64,000 bases of DNA from positions 20,336-84,335 of the forward strand of contig QCNN01000003.1 in assembly GCA_003213175.1 (NCBI GenBank), written 5' to 3'. The notes beneath the pieces are model-generated. The model did not search any database. It was not told where the DNA came from and saw nothing but the letters and a program-made list of their open reading frames with translations. This DNA comes from SAR116 cluster bacterium AG-426-B08 (GTDB lineage Bacteria; Pseudomonadota; Alphaproteobacteria; Puniceispirillales; Marisalimonadaceae). Positions within the stretch are counted from its first letter, which is position 1. Each line of letters begins with the position of its first letter. A program made the position numbers and the translations under genes. Below, piece after piece: positions 20,768 through 31,553 of the stretch.

Positions 20768-23099
20768 TTTTTTTATTTATTACAGGTAGATTAAAAACAG
20801 ATATTTTTGGTAAATCTTTTTTCCATTTTTTAATTTCTACGAGAGTAGAATGAGCGGATGGTCCTTGGCTTAGAGATGAACAACCAATATCATCTGTCAG
20901 TACATTTGGATTTCCATGTATACAAAAATTCTCATTTTTATAAGGATTATACCATGCTCCTACAGGAAGATAAACAATGCCTTTCATTACTTCATCAGAA
21001 ATCTTTATTCCTGCAAGACAAGCCCCTCTATCATTAAAAACTTCAACAATATCTCTATTCTTTAAATTACGTTGTTTAGCATCTAATGGGTTTATCTTGA
21101 GCATTTCCCTTTGTTTTACTTTCATTTTTTGGCTATGTTTCCCATTATCAAGTTGACTATGTAAACGATTTTCGGGTTGTCCAGAAATAAGGTGTAAAGG
21201 ATATTTTTTTGCTATTTTTGCCCCCAACCATTCTTTTGGTTCTAACCATGAAGGGTGACCAGGGCAGTCTTTATAATTAAAACTATCAATTACTTTTGAA
21301 AAAATTTCTATTTTTTTTGACGGTGTAGATAGTGGAGAACTTTCTGGATTTTTTATATAATCCTCTAATAAAATTTGATCATGTGTTGGTTGTAAAACCT
21401 CAAAAAAGCTTCCTTCCCAAAACTCTCTAAAACTAGGAAGATAAAAATTATTTTTTTTGGCTAAATTTCTTGCTTCTATCCATAGAAATTCTAACCACTG
21501 CATTTCAGTTCTATTTTCTGTAAACTTTTTATTAAAACCTAATTTTTTAGAAATTAATGAAAATATTTCAAAATCATTTTTAGACTCTCCAATTGGGTTA
21601 ATGGCTCTATGCATGGGTGATACAGTTTGTTCCCAATGTCTAAATCCAATATCATTTCTTTCTAAATTAGTAGAGGTAGGAAAGATGAGATCAGAATAAC
21701 GAGCGAGGCTATTCCACCAAATTTCATTAGTTACTATGGTATCTGGTTTAAAACTAGCTTTAGTCAGTTTTGATAAGTCCATTTGATGATGAAAAGGGTT
21801 TCCACCTGCCCAGTAAACTAACTTTATATTAGGATATTTATAATCAGAACCATTAAAAGTAAATTTTTTACCTGGGTTTAAAAGCATATCTGAGTATCTT
21901 GCAACTGGGATAAAATCTGAAACATTATTTTTAAATTGATTTAAAGCTGGCCATTTAAAATTTTTAACAGGATTACCAATTCCATTTTCGGCACTATACC
22001 CTAAACCAAAACCCCCTCCAGGTAATCCAATTTGTCCCAACATTGCAGCAAGTACAACAACCATCCAATGAGGTTGTTCACCATATTGTTGTCTTTGAAG
22101 AGACCAAGAACCAGTTAATAAAGTTCTCTTATTATTAATAGAACTTACAATTTTATAAAAAGTTTTTTCTTCAATTCCTGTGATTTTTTTTGCCCATTTT
22201 GGATTTTTTTTAACCCCATCTTTATTTCCTAGTAAATAATCTTTAAAAATATCATAACCACTACAATATTTTTTTAAGAATGCATTATCACAAAGATTTT
22301 CCGTTTCTAAAATGTAAGCTAAAGCTAACATAAAGGCAGTGTCTGTGCCTGGTCTGATTTTAATCCAATCTGCTTTGACTAATTTATCAGCCTCCATATT
22401 GGTTGGACTAATATTAAAAAATTTAACCTTATTTTTTTTACATTTTTCTAGGTATAATCTAGTTGTATGAAAACCAACTCCACCTGAAGTAACTTGAGAG
22501 TTTTTTAGAGGTAGACTTCCGAACATGAGAATTACCTCTGTATTCCTAGCTATACTCTCCCAATCAGTGTGTTCATCTAGAAATTTTCTATAAGACATAC
22601 CAACTATATGTGGAATTATTGTTTCGCTTGCCGCGTATGAGTAAGTTGTTACAGATTTAACATACCCTCCATAACAATTAAAAAATCTGTGCAATTGACT
22701 CTGTGCATGATGAAATCTTCCTGAGGATGCCCATCCGTATGAACCAGCAAATATAGATTTGTTAGAAAAATTAGTTTTTACTCTCTCTAACTCATAAGAA
22801 ACAATTTCTATTGCTTCTTCCCAAGATATTTCCAGAAACTCATCATTTCCTCTTTTTTTTCTTTTTCTATCTAGAGCAAATTTTTCATTTTGTTTAAATT
22901 CTTTCAAATAATCTTTATACCAACCTAATCTGACATGAGGCTTTCTAATTCTTAAATCATCATCAATTGCATCAATCATACCTTCAGAAATTAATGAAGG
23001 ATCTAAATCTTTTTCATAAGGTTCTAAAGCTATTAATTTGCCATTTTTAACTTTCGCATAATAACTTCCCCAATGTGAGCTAGTAGTTTTTTTAAACAT
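20760..23099 (-). CDS. molybdopterin oxidoreductase, BisC/TorA-like (biotin sulfoxide / N- or S-oxide reductase)
   Basis: YGWASSGRFHHAQSQLHRFFNCYGGYV, TTYSYAASETIIPHIVG (Ser ligand region), PGTDTAFMLA; no evident Tat signal. Confidence 0.88.
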   Translation of the reverse strand: MFKKTTSSHWGSYYAKVKNGKLIALEPYEKDLDPSLISEGMIDAIDDDLRIRKPHVRLGWYKDYLKEFKQNEKFALDRKRKKRGNDEFLEISWEEAIEIVSYELERVKTNFSNKSIFAGSYGWASSGRFHHAQSQLHRFFNCYGGYVKSVTTYSYAASETIIPHIVGMSYRKFLDEHTDWESIARNTEVILMFGSLPLKNSQVTSGGVGFHTTRLYLEKCKKNKVKFFNISPTNMEADKLVKADWIKIRPGTDTAFMLALAYILETENLCDNAFLKKYCSGYDIFKDYLLGNKDGVKKNPKWAKKITGIEEKTFYKIVSSINNKRTLLTGSWSLQRQQYGEQPHWMVVVLAAMLGQIGLPGGGFGLGYSAENGIGNPVKNFKWPALNQFKNNVSDFIPVARYSDMLLNPGKKFTFNGSDYKYPNIKLVYWAGGNPFHHQMDLSKLTKASFKPDTIVTNEIWWNSLARYSDLIFPTSTNLERNDIGFRHWEQTVSPMHRAINPIGESKNDFEIFSLISKKLGFNKKFTENRTEMQWLEFLWIEARNLAKKNNFYLPSFREFWEGSFFEVLQPTHDQILLEDYIKNPESSPLSTPSKKIEIFSKVIDSFNYKDCPGHPSWLEPKEWLGAKIAKKYPLHLISGQPENRLHSQLDNGKHSQKMKVKQREMLKINPLDAKQRNLKNRDIVEVFNDRGACLAGIKISDEVMKGIVYLPVGAWYNPYKNENFCIHGNPNVLTDDIGCSSLSQGPSAHSTLVEIKKWKKDLPKISVFNLPVINKKIK

Positions 23100-23106
23100 A
23101 ATTTTC

Positions 23107-26061
23107 TCAACTTAATTTAATGAGTGGTTCTAAGAATTTAGCCAAATGCATTGCTTTATTATTTGCCTCATCTTTTATTTGAGCTCTACAAGAAGTTCCA
23201 TCTGCAATTACTATTGGGTTATCATGCTTAAGAATTGTAGGAATCAATTTTGCGTGTGCCATTTTAATCGAAACATCATATGTTTCTTTATTATAACCAA
23301 ATGAACCTGCCATACCACAACAACTAGTTTCAATTAATTCTATATTAATTTTAGGAATTTTTTTAAGAATTTGAATAATAGGGTTTACAACATCAAAGGC
23401 TTTTTGGTGACAATGGCCATGGAGTAAAACTTTTTTATTGAAAATTTTAAAATTAATTTTATCTATTTTTTTGATTAAAAGTTCTTCAAAAGTAAAACTA
23501 TTTTTTTTCATTAAAATAGAATCTTTGTTTTTAATCAAGGAAGGTAATTCGTCTTTGAAAGACAGGATACATGATGGTTCTAAACCAACTACAGGTATGC
23601 CTTTTTTGAGATAGGGTATAAACGTTTTTAAAATATTTTCATACTCTTTCTTTGTTTTATCTAAAAGACCATAAGTTAAATAAGTTCTTCCACAACACAA
23701 ATTATCATTATTAATTTTTGGTAAAAAAGGTTCAAATCCAAATGCTTTCAAAACTTTGATAGCAGCTCTTATATTTTCAGGTTCATGATACCTATTAAAA
23801 CTATCTGGAAAAAGTATTACAGGATTATTTTTTATATCCGAAAATTTATTTGGCAACTCACTATCTCTAAAGTAATTTAGTTTAGTAAGAGGAATGTCTC
23901 TTTTAGCCGAAATATCAAAAAACCTCTCATTCATTAAATTGAAAATTTTAGTTTTTTGCAAAAACTTTAAAAATGGGTAAGCATAACTTAGGTATTTACT
24001 ATATTTAGGAAAATAAGCTATTAATTTTTGTGAAAAAGACAAACCAAACCTTTCATATCTTAACTTTTCTATTTCAATTTTCATCTTCGAAATATCCACA
24101 CTTGTTGGGCATTCTTTTTTGCATGCTTTACAAGAAACACACAACTTCATTGTTTCATACATTTCCTTAGAAATAAGAGATTCTTCTCTTAACTGTCCAG
24201 TTAAGGCTAGACGAAGAGTATTTGCCCTACCTCTTGGTGAATCTCTCTCATCTTTTGTTACCCTATAAGATGGACACATAACTCCATTTTCTAATTTTCT
24301 ACAAGAACCATTGTTATTGCACATTTCAATTGCACCCTGAAAGCCTTCAGATTTTCCAGGCCATGATGACCAATCCATGACTGTTTTTATATCAATTGCT
24401 TTATAAGCAGGGGAGTATCTAAAATAATTTCTATCATCCATTTTTGGTGCATCTATAATTTTTTCGGGATTAAAAATGCGATTAGGATCAAATAAATCTT
24501 TTGTTTGCCTAAAAATATCATTAATTTTTTTATCAAACATTTTTTCTATGAACTCAGACCTAACTATACCGTCTCCATGTTCACCAGAAAACGAACCTCC
24601 AAATTTTTTAACAAGAGAACATGCTTCTTCAGCAATCATTCTCATTTTTCTTACATCTTTGTTTATTTTCATATTCAAAACAGGTCGAACATGCAGACAT
24701 CCAACCGAAGCATGAGCATACCAGGTTCCATTTACATCATATTTTTTAAAAATCTTTGTTAATCCATTAGTGTATTCTGCTAAATTTTCTAAGCTCACAG
24801 CACAGTCTTCTACAAAAGAAACAGGTTTACTGTCACTTTTCATAGACATCATTATATTCAATCCGGATTTTCTCATTTCGGTTAGTCTGGATTGATCTTT
24901 AGGGTTAAAAATTTTTATTACACCACCTGATTTTATTTTTTTATTCCAATCATAACCCAAGTTTTTCATTAATTTTTCTAATTGAATTAATTTTTTTTCA
25001 TTTTGACTTTCATTTTTTTCTGCAAATTCAACAACTAATAAAGCTTCTGGCTTTCCTTTAACAAAATCAGCGACTGTTTGTTTAAAAATTTGAATATCTC
25101 TAGCTAATTTGATCATGGTATTATCTATTAATTCTACAGATATAGGGTTAAGTTTTACAATATGTTGAGTTACATCCATTGACTGATAGAATGAAGGGAA
25201 ATGACAAATTGCCATTACTTTTTTGTTTGGAAGAGACGACAATTTTAACTTGATTTTTGTAAAATATCCAAGAGTACCCTCAGAACCAACAAGTAAATGT
25301 GATAAATTAATTCCATCACCTTTTCTTCCATTTGGTCTGTAAGACATTGCATCAGGAAGTAGGGCATCAATGTTATAACCTGCAACTCTTCGTAAAACTT
25401 TTGGAAAATTATTCAAAATGAGTTTTTTATTTTTCTTAACTTGCTCACACAATTTAAAGATATTTGTATTAAAAATATTTACGTTAGAATTTTTTTGGAA
25501 TTTACCAATATCTATATTACCAAATGTATATTCTCTACCATCATTTAATACAGCATTGACTGATAAAACATTATCTCTCATCATTCCGTATTTCAAAGAT
25601 CTTCCACCACAACTATTATTACCAGCCATACCTCCGATAGTTGCTCTGCTTGAAGTTGAGACATCAACGGGAAACCACAATCCATATTGTTTAAGGTATC
25701 TATTTAATTCATCTAAAACTATTCCTGGTTCAACAGAACAAGTTTTATTTTTCTCATCAAATTCTAAAATTTTATTGAAATATTTAGAATTATCTATAAC
25801 CAGTGATTTATTGACAGTCTGACCACATTGAGAAGTTCCTCCTCCTCTTGGTAAAATTGAAATATTATTTTCTAAACAAAAATTTACGGCTTTTAAAACA
25901 TCTTCTTTGTTTTTTGGTATAAAAACTCCTAAAGGTTCAATTTGATATATTGAAGCATCAGTAGAGTATCTTCCTTTTGAAAACTCATCATCATAAAATT
26001 CGCCGTTTGTTATATTTTTTAACTCAGAAAGAGGAATAGGTGGAATGTCTTTTGGCATCAA
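23107..26061 (-). CDS. FAD-linked oxidase/Fe-S fusion dehydrogenase (D-lactate/2-hydroxyacid dehydrogenase-like with CCG domains)
   Basis: LPRGGGTSQCGQT, VDVSTSSRATIGGMAGNNSCGGRS, 4Fe-4S CVSCKACKKECP, ETSCCGMAGSFGY. Confidence 0.88.
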   Translation of the reverse strand: MMPKDIPPIPLSELKNITNGEFYDDEFSKGRYSTDASIYQIEPLGVFIPKNKEDVLKAVNFCLENNISILPRGGGTSQCGQTVNKSLVIDNSKYFNKILEFDEKNKTCSVEPGIVLDELNRYLKQYGLWFPVDVSTSSRATIGGMAGNNSCGGRSLKYGMMRDNVLSVNAVLNDGREYTFGNIDIGKFQKNSNVNIFNTNIFKLCEQVKKNKKLILNNFPKVLRRVAGYNIDALLPDAMSYRPNGRKGDGINLSHLLVGSEGTLGYFTKIKLKLSSLPNKKVMAICHFPSFYQSMDVTQHIVKLNPISVELIDNTMIKLARDIQIFKQTVADFVKGKPEALLVVEFAEKNESQNEKKLIQLEKLMKNLGYDWNKKIKSGGVIKIFNPKDQSRLTEMRKSGLNIMMSMKSDSKPVSFVEDCAVSLENLAEYTNGLTKIFKKYDVNGTWYAHASVGCLHVRPVLNMKINKDVRKMRMIAEEACSLVKKFGGSFSGEHGDGIVRSEFIEKMFDKKINDIFRQTKDLFDPNRIFNPEKIIDAPKMDDRNYFRYSPAYKAIDIKTVMDWSSWPGKSEGFQGAIEMCNNNGSCRKLENGVMCPSYRVTKDERDSPRGRANTLRLALTGQLREESLISKEMYETMKLCVSCKACKKECPTSVDISKMKIEIEKLRYERFGLSFSQKLIAYFPKYSKYLSYAYPFLKFLQKTKIFNLMNERFFDISAKRDIPLTKLNYFRDSELPNKFSDIKNNPVILFPDSFNRYHEPENIRAAIKVLKAFGFEPFLPKINNDNLCCGRTYLTYGLLDKTKKEYENILKTFIPYLKKGIPVVGLEPSCILSFKDELPSLIKNKDSILMKKNSFTFEELLIKKIDKINFKIFNKKVLLHGHCHQKAFDVVNPIIQILKKIPKINIELIETSCCGMAGSFGYNKETYDVSIKMAHAKLIPTILKHDNPIVIADGTSCRAQIKDEANNKAMHLAKFLEPLIKLS

Positions 26062-26147
26062 ATAACTTATAATTTTTTAAATAGGTGCTATATATTTATT
26101 AATATATATATATTCTAACAATATTAAAGATTAAACAAGGATAATAA

Positions 26148-27326
26148 ATGGCTATTAAAAAGTTTCATTCTGGAAAGCATTTTTTGCAATTACCTGGACC
26201 TTCAAATGTGCCTGATAGAATCTTAAATGCCATGTCTTATCCAACCATTGATCATAGAGGGCCCGAATTCTCTGAATTAGCTATTCAATGTTTTAGTGGT
26301 ATAAAAACAATTTTTAAAACAAAAAACCCGGTAATTATATTTCCTGCTTCTGGAACAGGTGCATGGGAAGCTGCTTTGGTAAATACTCTAAATGAAGGTG
26401 ATCATGTGTTGATGGTAGAAACGGGACATTTTGCATCTTTATGGAATAAAATGGCGATAAAGTTGGGTTTAAATACTGAATTTATTGAAACAAATTGGAG
26501 AAATGGCCTAGATCATTTGCAAATAGAAAAAAGGTTGAAGCTTGATGTTAATCAAAAAATAAAAGCTGTTTGTATTGTTCATAACGAAACTTCAACAGGC
26601 TGTACGTCGGATGTTAGAGCAGTTAGACAAGTGCTTGACAATTTAAAACATGATGCTTTGTTAATGGTAGATACTATATCAGGTCTTGCATCTATAAATT
26701 ATGAACATGATAATTGGGGAGTAGATGTTACCATTTCTGGTTCACAAAAAGGTTTGATGTTACCCCCAGGATTATCATTTAATGCTATTTCCAATAAAGC
26801 ATTACTCGCATCAAAAAATTCTAAAATGAAAAGATCCTATTGGGATTGGAATGAATTTATAGAATTTAATAAGAGTGGATTTTTTCCTTATACACCTGCA
26901 ACAAATATGTTATTTGGGCTCAAAGAAGCAATTGCCATGCTTCATGAAGAAGGTCTAGAAAATGTTTTTAAAAGACATGCCAGATATTCTGAAGCTACAA
27001 GAATAGCTATACAATCATGGGGCTTAGAAGTTTTTTGTTCAAACAAAGATAGGTTTTCAGATGTTTTGACTGCTGTAATTGTACCTGATAATAAAGATGC
27101 TGATCAATTAAGAAAAGTAATACTGGAAAATTTTAATATGTCCTTAGGTAATGGTCTTTCAAAGTTAAAAGGTAAAGTATTTAGAATTGGACATCTCGGA
27201 GATTTAAGTGATTTAAGTCTTTTGGGTACACTAAATGGTGTTGAAATGGGTCTAGATTTAATGAATATACCCTTTCAAAGAGGTGGAGTAGAAAAGGCTA
27301 GAGAGTATCTAAAAGATAATTTATAA
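26148..27326 (+). CDS. class V aminotransferase, serine-glyoxylate / ureidoglycine-glyoxylate type
   Basis: LPGPSNVPDRILNAMSYPTIDHRGPEF, VHNETSTG, SGSQKGLMLPPGLSF (PLP Lys). Confidence 0.88.
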   Translation: MAIKKFHSGKHFLQLPGPSNVPDRILNAMSYPTIDHRGPEFSELAIQCFSGIKTIFKTKNPVIIFPASGTGAWEAALVNTLNEGDHVLMVETGHFASLWNKMAIKLGLNTEFIETNWRNGLDHLQIEKRLKLDVNQKIKAVCIVHNETSTGCTSDVRAVRQVLDNLKHDALLMVDTISGLASINYEHDNWGVDVTISGSQKGLMLPPGLSFNAISNKALLASKNSKMKRSYWDWNEFIEFNKSGFFPYTPATNMLFGLKEAIAMLHEEGLENVFKRHARYSEATRIAIQSWGLEVFCSNKDRFSDVLTAVIVPDNKDADQLRKVILENFNMSLGNGLSKLKGKVFRIGHLGDLSDLSLLGTLNGVEMGLDLMNIPFQRGGVEKAREYLKDNL

Positions 27327-27336
27327 AATTTGTGAA

Positions 27337-28617
27337 ATGAGCTTCTTTAATAATTTAATAAATTCTTTATTTGATAAAAAAAATAGGAAAAAGAATCTAC
27401 GATTTTTCTTTGAAAAAAAATCTAAGAAATCTGTGAGTGAATATATATATAACGTGAATGCAGCAAAAGGAGAAATATCTGCATTAATTCACTCTGAAGA
27501 ACTATTTAACTTTTTAGAAAATAGTGATGAAAAAGTTTTTATAGATTTTTTTGTAAATCTTGAAAAAGATTATGATTTAGATATCAATTCACTCGATGAA
27601 ACTTTAAAAAAATATACACAAAATAGAGATTATAATTCATACAGAGACATTAAAAAAATTTCAGAAACAAAAAGATCAGAAATATTTAGACGTTTGAATT
27701 CCTCAAGAAAAGGGACGATAAAGTTAGTTAGACTTAGAGAAAAATTATTAAATATTATTAATAAATATCCAAATTTTAAAAAAATTGATTTCGACTTATC
27801 AAATCTATTAAAAGATTGGTTTAATAAAGGATTTCTAATTTTAAAACCAATTGATTGGGAAACACCGGCAAACATTTTAGAAAAAATCATCCAATACGAA
27901 GCAGTGCATCAAATAAAATCTTGGGATGATTTAAGATCTAGATTAGAACCTGATGATAGAAAATGCTTTGCATTTTTTCATCCCGCAATGGAGGATGAGC
28001 CTCTGATTTTTATTGAAGTTGCTCTAACTAGAGAAATTCCAAAAAAAATTGATGAAATTTTTAACCGAAATAGAGTGCAAATAAAAGGCGATGAATCATC
28101 AGTAGCTGTTTTTTATTCTATTTCCAATTGTCAAAAAGGTCTTCAAGGTATTTCTTTTGGAAACTTTTTGATAAAGCAAGTCGCAAGAGATTTAGAGAAA
28201 AGTTTCAGTAAATTAAAGACATTTATTACATTATCTCCAGTTCCTGGTTTCATGGATTGGTTAGCGGTTAAAGAACCTAAATTACACAAGAAATACTCTA
28301 AAAAATTAAATATTCAAATCCTTGAAAAAAACAAAAAATTATTAATGCATATTATTTTTGATTATTTTTTTGTTTCAAACAGGAAAGACAGTTTACCAAA
28401 CGACCCTGTTGCTCGTTTTCATATAGGAAATGGTGCAATCCTTGAAAACGTAAATTTTCTAGGTGATATATCTGAAAAAGGATTTAATCAATCACTATGT
28501 TTTATGGTTAATTATTTATATGATTTAAACGATGTGGAAAAGAACCATGAAAAATATGTAGTTGATAAAAAAATAAATACATCTAAAAAGTTATTAAAAG
28601 AGTTTCAAAAATCTTAA
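27337..28617 (+). CDS. malonyl-CoA decarboxylase
   Basis: CFAFFHPAMEDEPLIFIEVALT, FYSISNCQKGLQGISFGNFLIKQV, FHIGNGAILENVNFLGDIS. Confidence 0.92.
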   Translation: MSFFNNLINSLFDKKNRKKNLRFFFEKKSKKSVSEYIYNVNAAKGEISALIHSEELFNFLENSDEKVFIDFFVNLEKDYDLDINSLDETLKKYTQNRDYNSYRDIKKISETKRSEIFRRLNSSRKGTIKLVRLREKLLNIINKYPNFKKIDFDLSNLLKDWFNKGFLILKPIDWETPANILEKIIQYEAVHQIKSWDDLRSRLEPDDRKCFAFFHPAMEDEPLIFIEVALTREIPKKIDEIFNRNRVQIKGDESSVAVFYSISNCQKGLQGISFGNFLIKQVARDLEKSFSKLKTFITLSPVPGFMDWLAVKEPKLHKKYSKKLNIQILEKNKKLLMHIIFDYFFVSNRKDSLPNDPVARFHIGNGAILENVNFLGDISEKGFNQSLCFMVNYLYDLNDVEKNHEKYVVDKKINTSKKLLKEFQKS

Positions 28618-28629
28618 GAGGAAAAGCAC

Positions 28630-29004
28630 ATGCGCAAATTTTTTTATACATTCATATCATTATTTGTATTCAATTTATTTTCATCTAATATAGCTTTTAG
28701 CACAGAAAAAAAAGATCATTACTCTTGTTTACCGAAACATGCTGCAGCTATTCGTTCTAATGGTATACAAGTTTTTAAAATGAAAGGTGATGAGAAACCA
28801 GTAAATGTATTGATTAGAGATGGTTTTCTAGAAACAAATGATATGAAATATAAATTATTTGAAGCTGGAGGAAGAGCTTTTGCTTTCAATGAAGAGAGAG
28901 CTTGGGTACATTTCCAAGATATTACAGTTTTGGATGACGGTACTTTATCATTTGTCATGGCTGTTAATAGTTCAATTTCTAGATATTTGTGCAAAAAAAA
29001 ATAA
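28630..29004 (+). CDS. small exported protein of unknown function
   Basis: Signal peptide; intact ORF with SD-like gagg upstream. Confidence 0.65.
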   Translation: MRKFFYTFISLFVFNLFSSNIAFSTEKKDHYSCLPKHAAAIRSNGIQVFKMKGDEKPVNVLIRDGFLETNDMKYKLFEAGGRAFAFNEERAWVHFQDITVLDDGTLSFVMAVNSSISRYLCKKK

Positions 29005-29113
29005 TCTTTGGAAATATTTAAAATATTTTAATTTATTTTGATATAATGAATTTTGAAAAAATAATGATTAATTAATTAAATAATGAAAAATTTTAAAATA
29101 ATGTTTTAGTAAA

Positions 29114-30010
29114 TTGATGCAATTTTTTCGCTCAAAAGATTTACTACCAATTTTTCTATTAATTTTGTTAATTTTAGTTTGGAGTTCTGTATGGCCATTG
29201 TTTAAGTTTGCAACAGAGTCAATTCCTCCATTCAGTTTCAGAGTAATAATTGGTTTGCCAGCCTGTTTATTGCTCTTCTTTCTTGCATTTAATAAATGTA
29301 AAACAGTTAAAATACCTCAAAAAAACTGGAAATCATTGTTTTTAATTAGTTTTTTTAATGTGACTTTATGGCAAGTACTGATGTTATATGGAATTGGTAT
29401 GCTTGGAGGAGGTAGGGCAGCTGTTTTAACTTATACTATGCCAGTTTGGGCAACCATCTTTGCCTATTGTTTTGGTTATGAAAAAATAAATTTTTCAATA
29501 ATTATTGCGTTATTACTAGGTGTATTAGGAATTTTATCTTTATCTATTGAGATAAATATTTTTGATAATTTTTTAGGTTTTTTTATAACATTAGCTGCTG
29601 GTTTAAGTTGGGGAATTGGTACTATGTTTGTTAAATACGGTGGTATCAAATCAGATGGATTGATTGTCGCTGGATGGCAACAATTTATTGGAATTTTACC
29701 TATTATACCATTTGCTATTTATTTTGACATAAATAATTTTAGCCCTATAAACTTTAATCATATACTAGTAATTTTGTTTGGAATATTTTTATCGAGTGGT
29801 TACACCTACTGGGCTTATTTTACGGTTTTACAAAAATTTTCGGTTAATGTAACATCAATATCTGTTATGGCAGTTCCAGTTTTGGCAATTTTAATTGATT
29901 ATTTTTTTCTAGACGTTGAGTTATCAATGTTAGATTTTCTTGCTTTGTTTTTAATAGTCACAAGTATTTTCGTTGCTGCTACAAAGCCATTTAATAAAAA
30001 TTATGGTTAG
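29114..30010 (+). CDS. EamA/DMT family transporter
   Basis: Ten-TM pattern with two EamA halves (VWSSVWPLFK, LSWGIGTMFVKYG). Confidence 0.88.
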   Translation: MMQFFRSKDLLPIFLLILLILVWSSVWPLFKFATESIPPFSFRVIIGLPACLLLFFLAFNKCKTVKIPQKNWKSLFLISFFNVTLWQVLMLYGIGMLGGGRAAVLTYTMPVWATIFAYCFGYEKINFSIIIALLLGVLGILSLSIEINIFDNFLGFFITLAAGLSWGIGTMFVKYGGIKSDGLIVAGWQQFIGILPIIPFAIYFDINNFSPINFNHILVILFGIFLSSGYTYWAYFTVLQKFSVNVTSISVMAVPVLAILIDYFFLDVELSMLDFLALFLIVTSIFVAATKPFNKNYG

Positions 30011-30016
30011 GCAATA

Positions 30017-31048
30017 ATGGTAAAAAAAGATAAGCTTTTTGATTTCTGTGCAAATGTTTTGCTCAAACTAAACATGGATGAAGAAAAAGCACGAAAAACT
30101 TCAGAAATATTGATTGAGGGAGATTTGATGGGGCACTCTACTCATGGAGTTCGACTTCTTCCAATGTACATAGCAGATATTGAAACTGGCAAAATGAAAG
30201 TCAATGGTGAAATAGGAATTATAAATGATAAGGGATCTTGTATTACGTGGAATGGAAATTTGCTACCAGGTATATGGCTAACAGACGAAGCTATAAAACA
30301 AGCTGCAAATAGATGTGAAAAGTATGGTGTAGTTACTGTTTTGATAGGAAACAGTCATCATAATGCTGCATTAGGTGCTTATATGCTTCCTTATGTTAAA
30401 AAAGGATTAATAACTATAATAAAAAGTTCTGTTCCCTCAAGCGCATCAGTTGCGCCATTTGGTGGAACTGAGCCTTTGTTGACGCCTGATCCAATGGCAA
30501 TAGCTTTCCCAACCAACGAGGATCCTGTGATAATAGATATAAGTGCATCGATAACGACTAATAATATGATAGGACAGAAAATTTCTAATAATGAGAAATT
30601 TGATTTTGATTGTTTGTTAACATCAGATGGCAATCCAACAAATGACCCGTTAGAAGTTAGAGAAAGGGGAGGTACGGTTTTACCGATAGGTGGCATGCAG
30701 TATGGTCATAAAGGATTTGGTTTGGCATTGGGAATTGAAGCCTTATCTCAAGGTTTATCTGGCTTTGGCAGGATAAATGAGCCAAAAACTATGAATTTAT
30801 CAACATTAGTTCAAGTAATTAATCCTGAATTTTTTTCTGGAATACAAAACTTTAAAGATCAAATGTCTTTTACAGTAAATAAAGCCAAAAAAAATAAACC
30901 TATTCCTGGAAAAAAAATATTTATTCCTGGAGAAAGGGCATTATTAAATAGAAAAAAATCTTTGGAAAATGGTATTTCTCTCTCAAATAGCACATTAGAA
31001 AGTTTAAAAATAATTTCCAAAAATTATGGAGTAAAATTTTTTAGTTGA
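30017..31048 (+). CDS. malate/L-lactate/ureidoglycolate dehydrogenase (Ldh2) family
   Basis: GDLMGHSTHGVRLLPMY, NSHHNAALGAYM, YGHKGFGLALGIEALSQGLSG. Confidence 0.9.
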   Translation: MVKKDKLFDFCANVLLKLNMDEEKARKTSEILIEGDLMGHSTHGVRLLPMYIADIETGKMKVNGEIGIINDKGSCITWNGNLLPGIWLTDEAIKQAANRCEKYGVVTVLIGNSHHNAALGAYMLPYVKKGLITIIKSSVPSSASVAPFGGTEPLLTPDPMAIAFPTNEDPVIIDISASITTNNMIGQKISNNEKFDFDCLLTSDGNPTNDPLEVRERGGTVLPIGGMQYGHKGFGLALGIEALSQGLSGFGRINEPKTMNLSTLVQVINPEFFSGIQNFKDQMSFTVNKAKKNKPIPGKKIFIPGERALLNRKKSLENGISLSNSTLESLKIISKNYGVKFFS

Positions 31049-31508
31049 TCTGTCTATTATTCAAAGAAGAAATGTCTGACAAAGTTTCTAATAATTTTGT
31101 CAATTTTTCTTCACCGTATCTTTTTTGAATATTGTTTAAAATAGCAACATACTCCGGTTTAATTTCTTCAAGACGTTTGTGACCAACATTAGAAATACGT
31201 AAAATAATTTTTCTTTTATCATGCTCATCCGTTTTTTTTTCAATAAATTCATTTTTACACAAAGTATTAATGATTCTAGACAAACTAGGAGATAATATAC
31301 ATGCTTCGTGAGCTAATTCACCTGCGTCGCAAGGTCCTTTCTCACCAAGCACTCTCAAAACTCTAAATTGTTGTTCTGTAAAATTATGCTTTGCTAACAT
31401 AGGCCTGAAAGATTGCATAAGTGACTCTCTAGCTTTCAACAAAGCTATAGTGAGAGATTTCTTTGTTTTAAACAAAGTTATTAAACTATCTTGTTTATTA
31501 TCATCCAT
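31041..31508 (-). CDS. MarR family regulator, HpaR-like
   Basis: NFTEQQFRVLRVLGEKGPCDAGELAHEACILSPSLSRIINTL, DEHDKRKIILRISNVG. Confidence 0.88.
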   Translation of the reverse strand: MDDNKQDSLITLFKTKKSLTIALLKARESLMQSFRPMLAKHNFTEQQFRVLRVLGEKGPCDAGELAHEACILSPSLSRIINTLCKNEFIEKKTDEHDKRKIILRISNVGHKRLEEIKPEYVAILNNIQKRYGEEKLTKLLETLSDISSLNNRQIN

Positions 31509-31553
31509 AATTCAAACTAAATTTTATTAAATTTCATTCATGTGCTCAAGTAA

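Noticed and set aside
24476-25822. Several 79-134 aa plus-strand ORFs within the FAD/Fe-S dehydrogenase
   Set aside because: Antisense shadow ORFs over a strongly conserved coding region.
25833-25850. CCTCCTCCTC string resembling a second anti-SD motif
   Set aside because: Lies inside the coding sequence for the conserved RGGGTSQ motif of the FAD oxidase; not an RNA hairpin loop.
26090-26120. TA-rich run (tattaatatatatatatt) before the aminotransferase
   Set aside because: Low-complexity AT promoter region, not an organised repeat or CRISPR.
29005-29113. AT-rich intergenic region with small inverted repeats
   Set aside because: Nearly pure A/T; repeats expected by chance.
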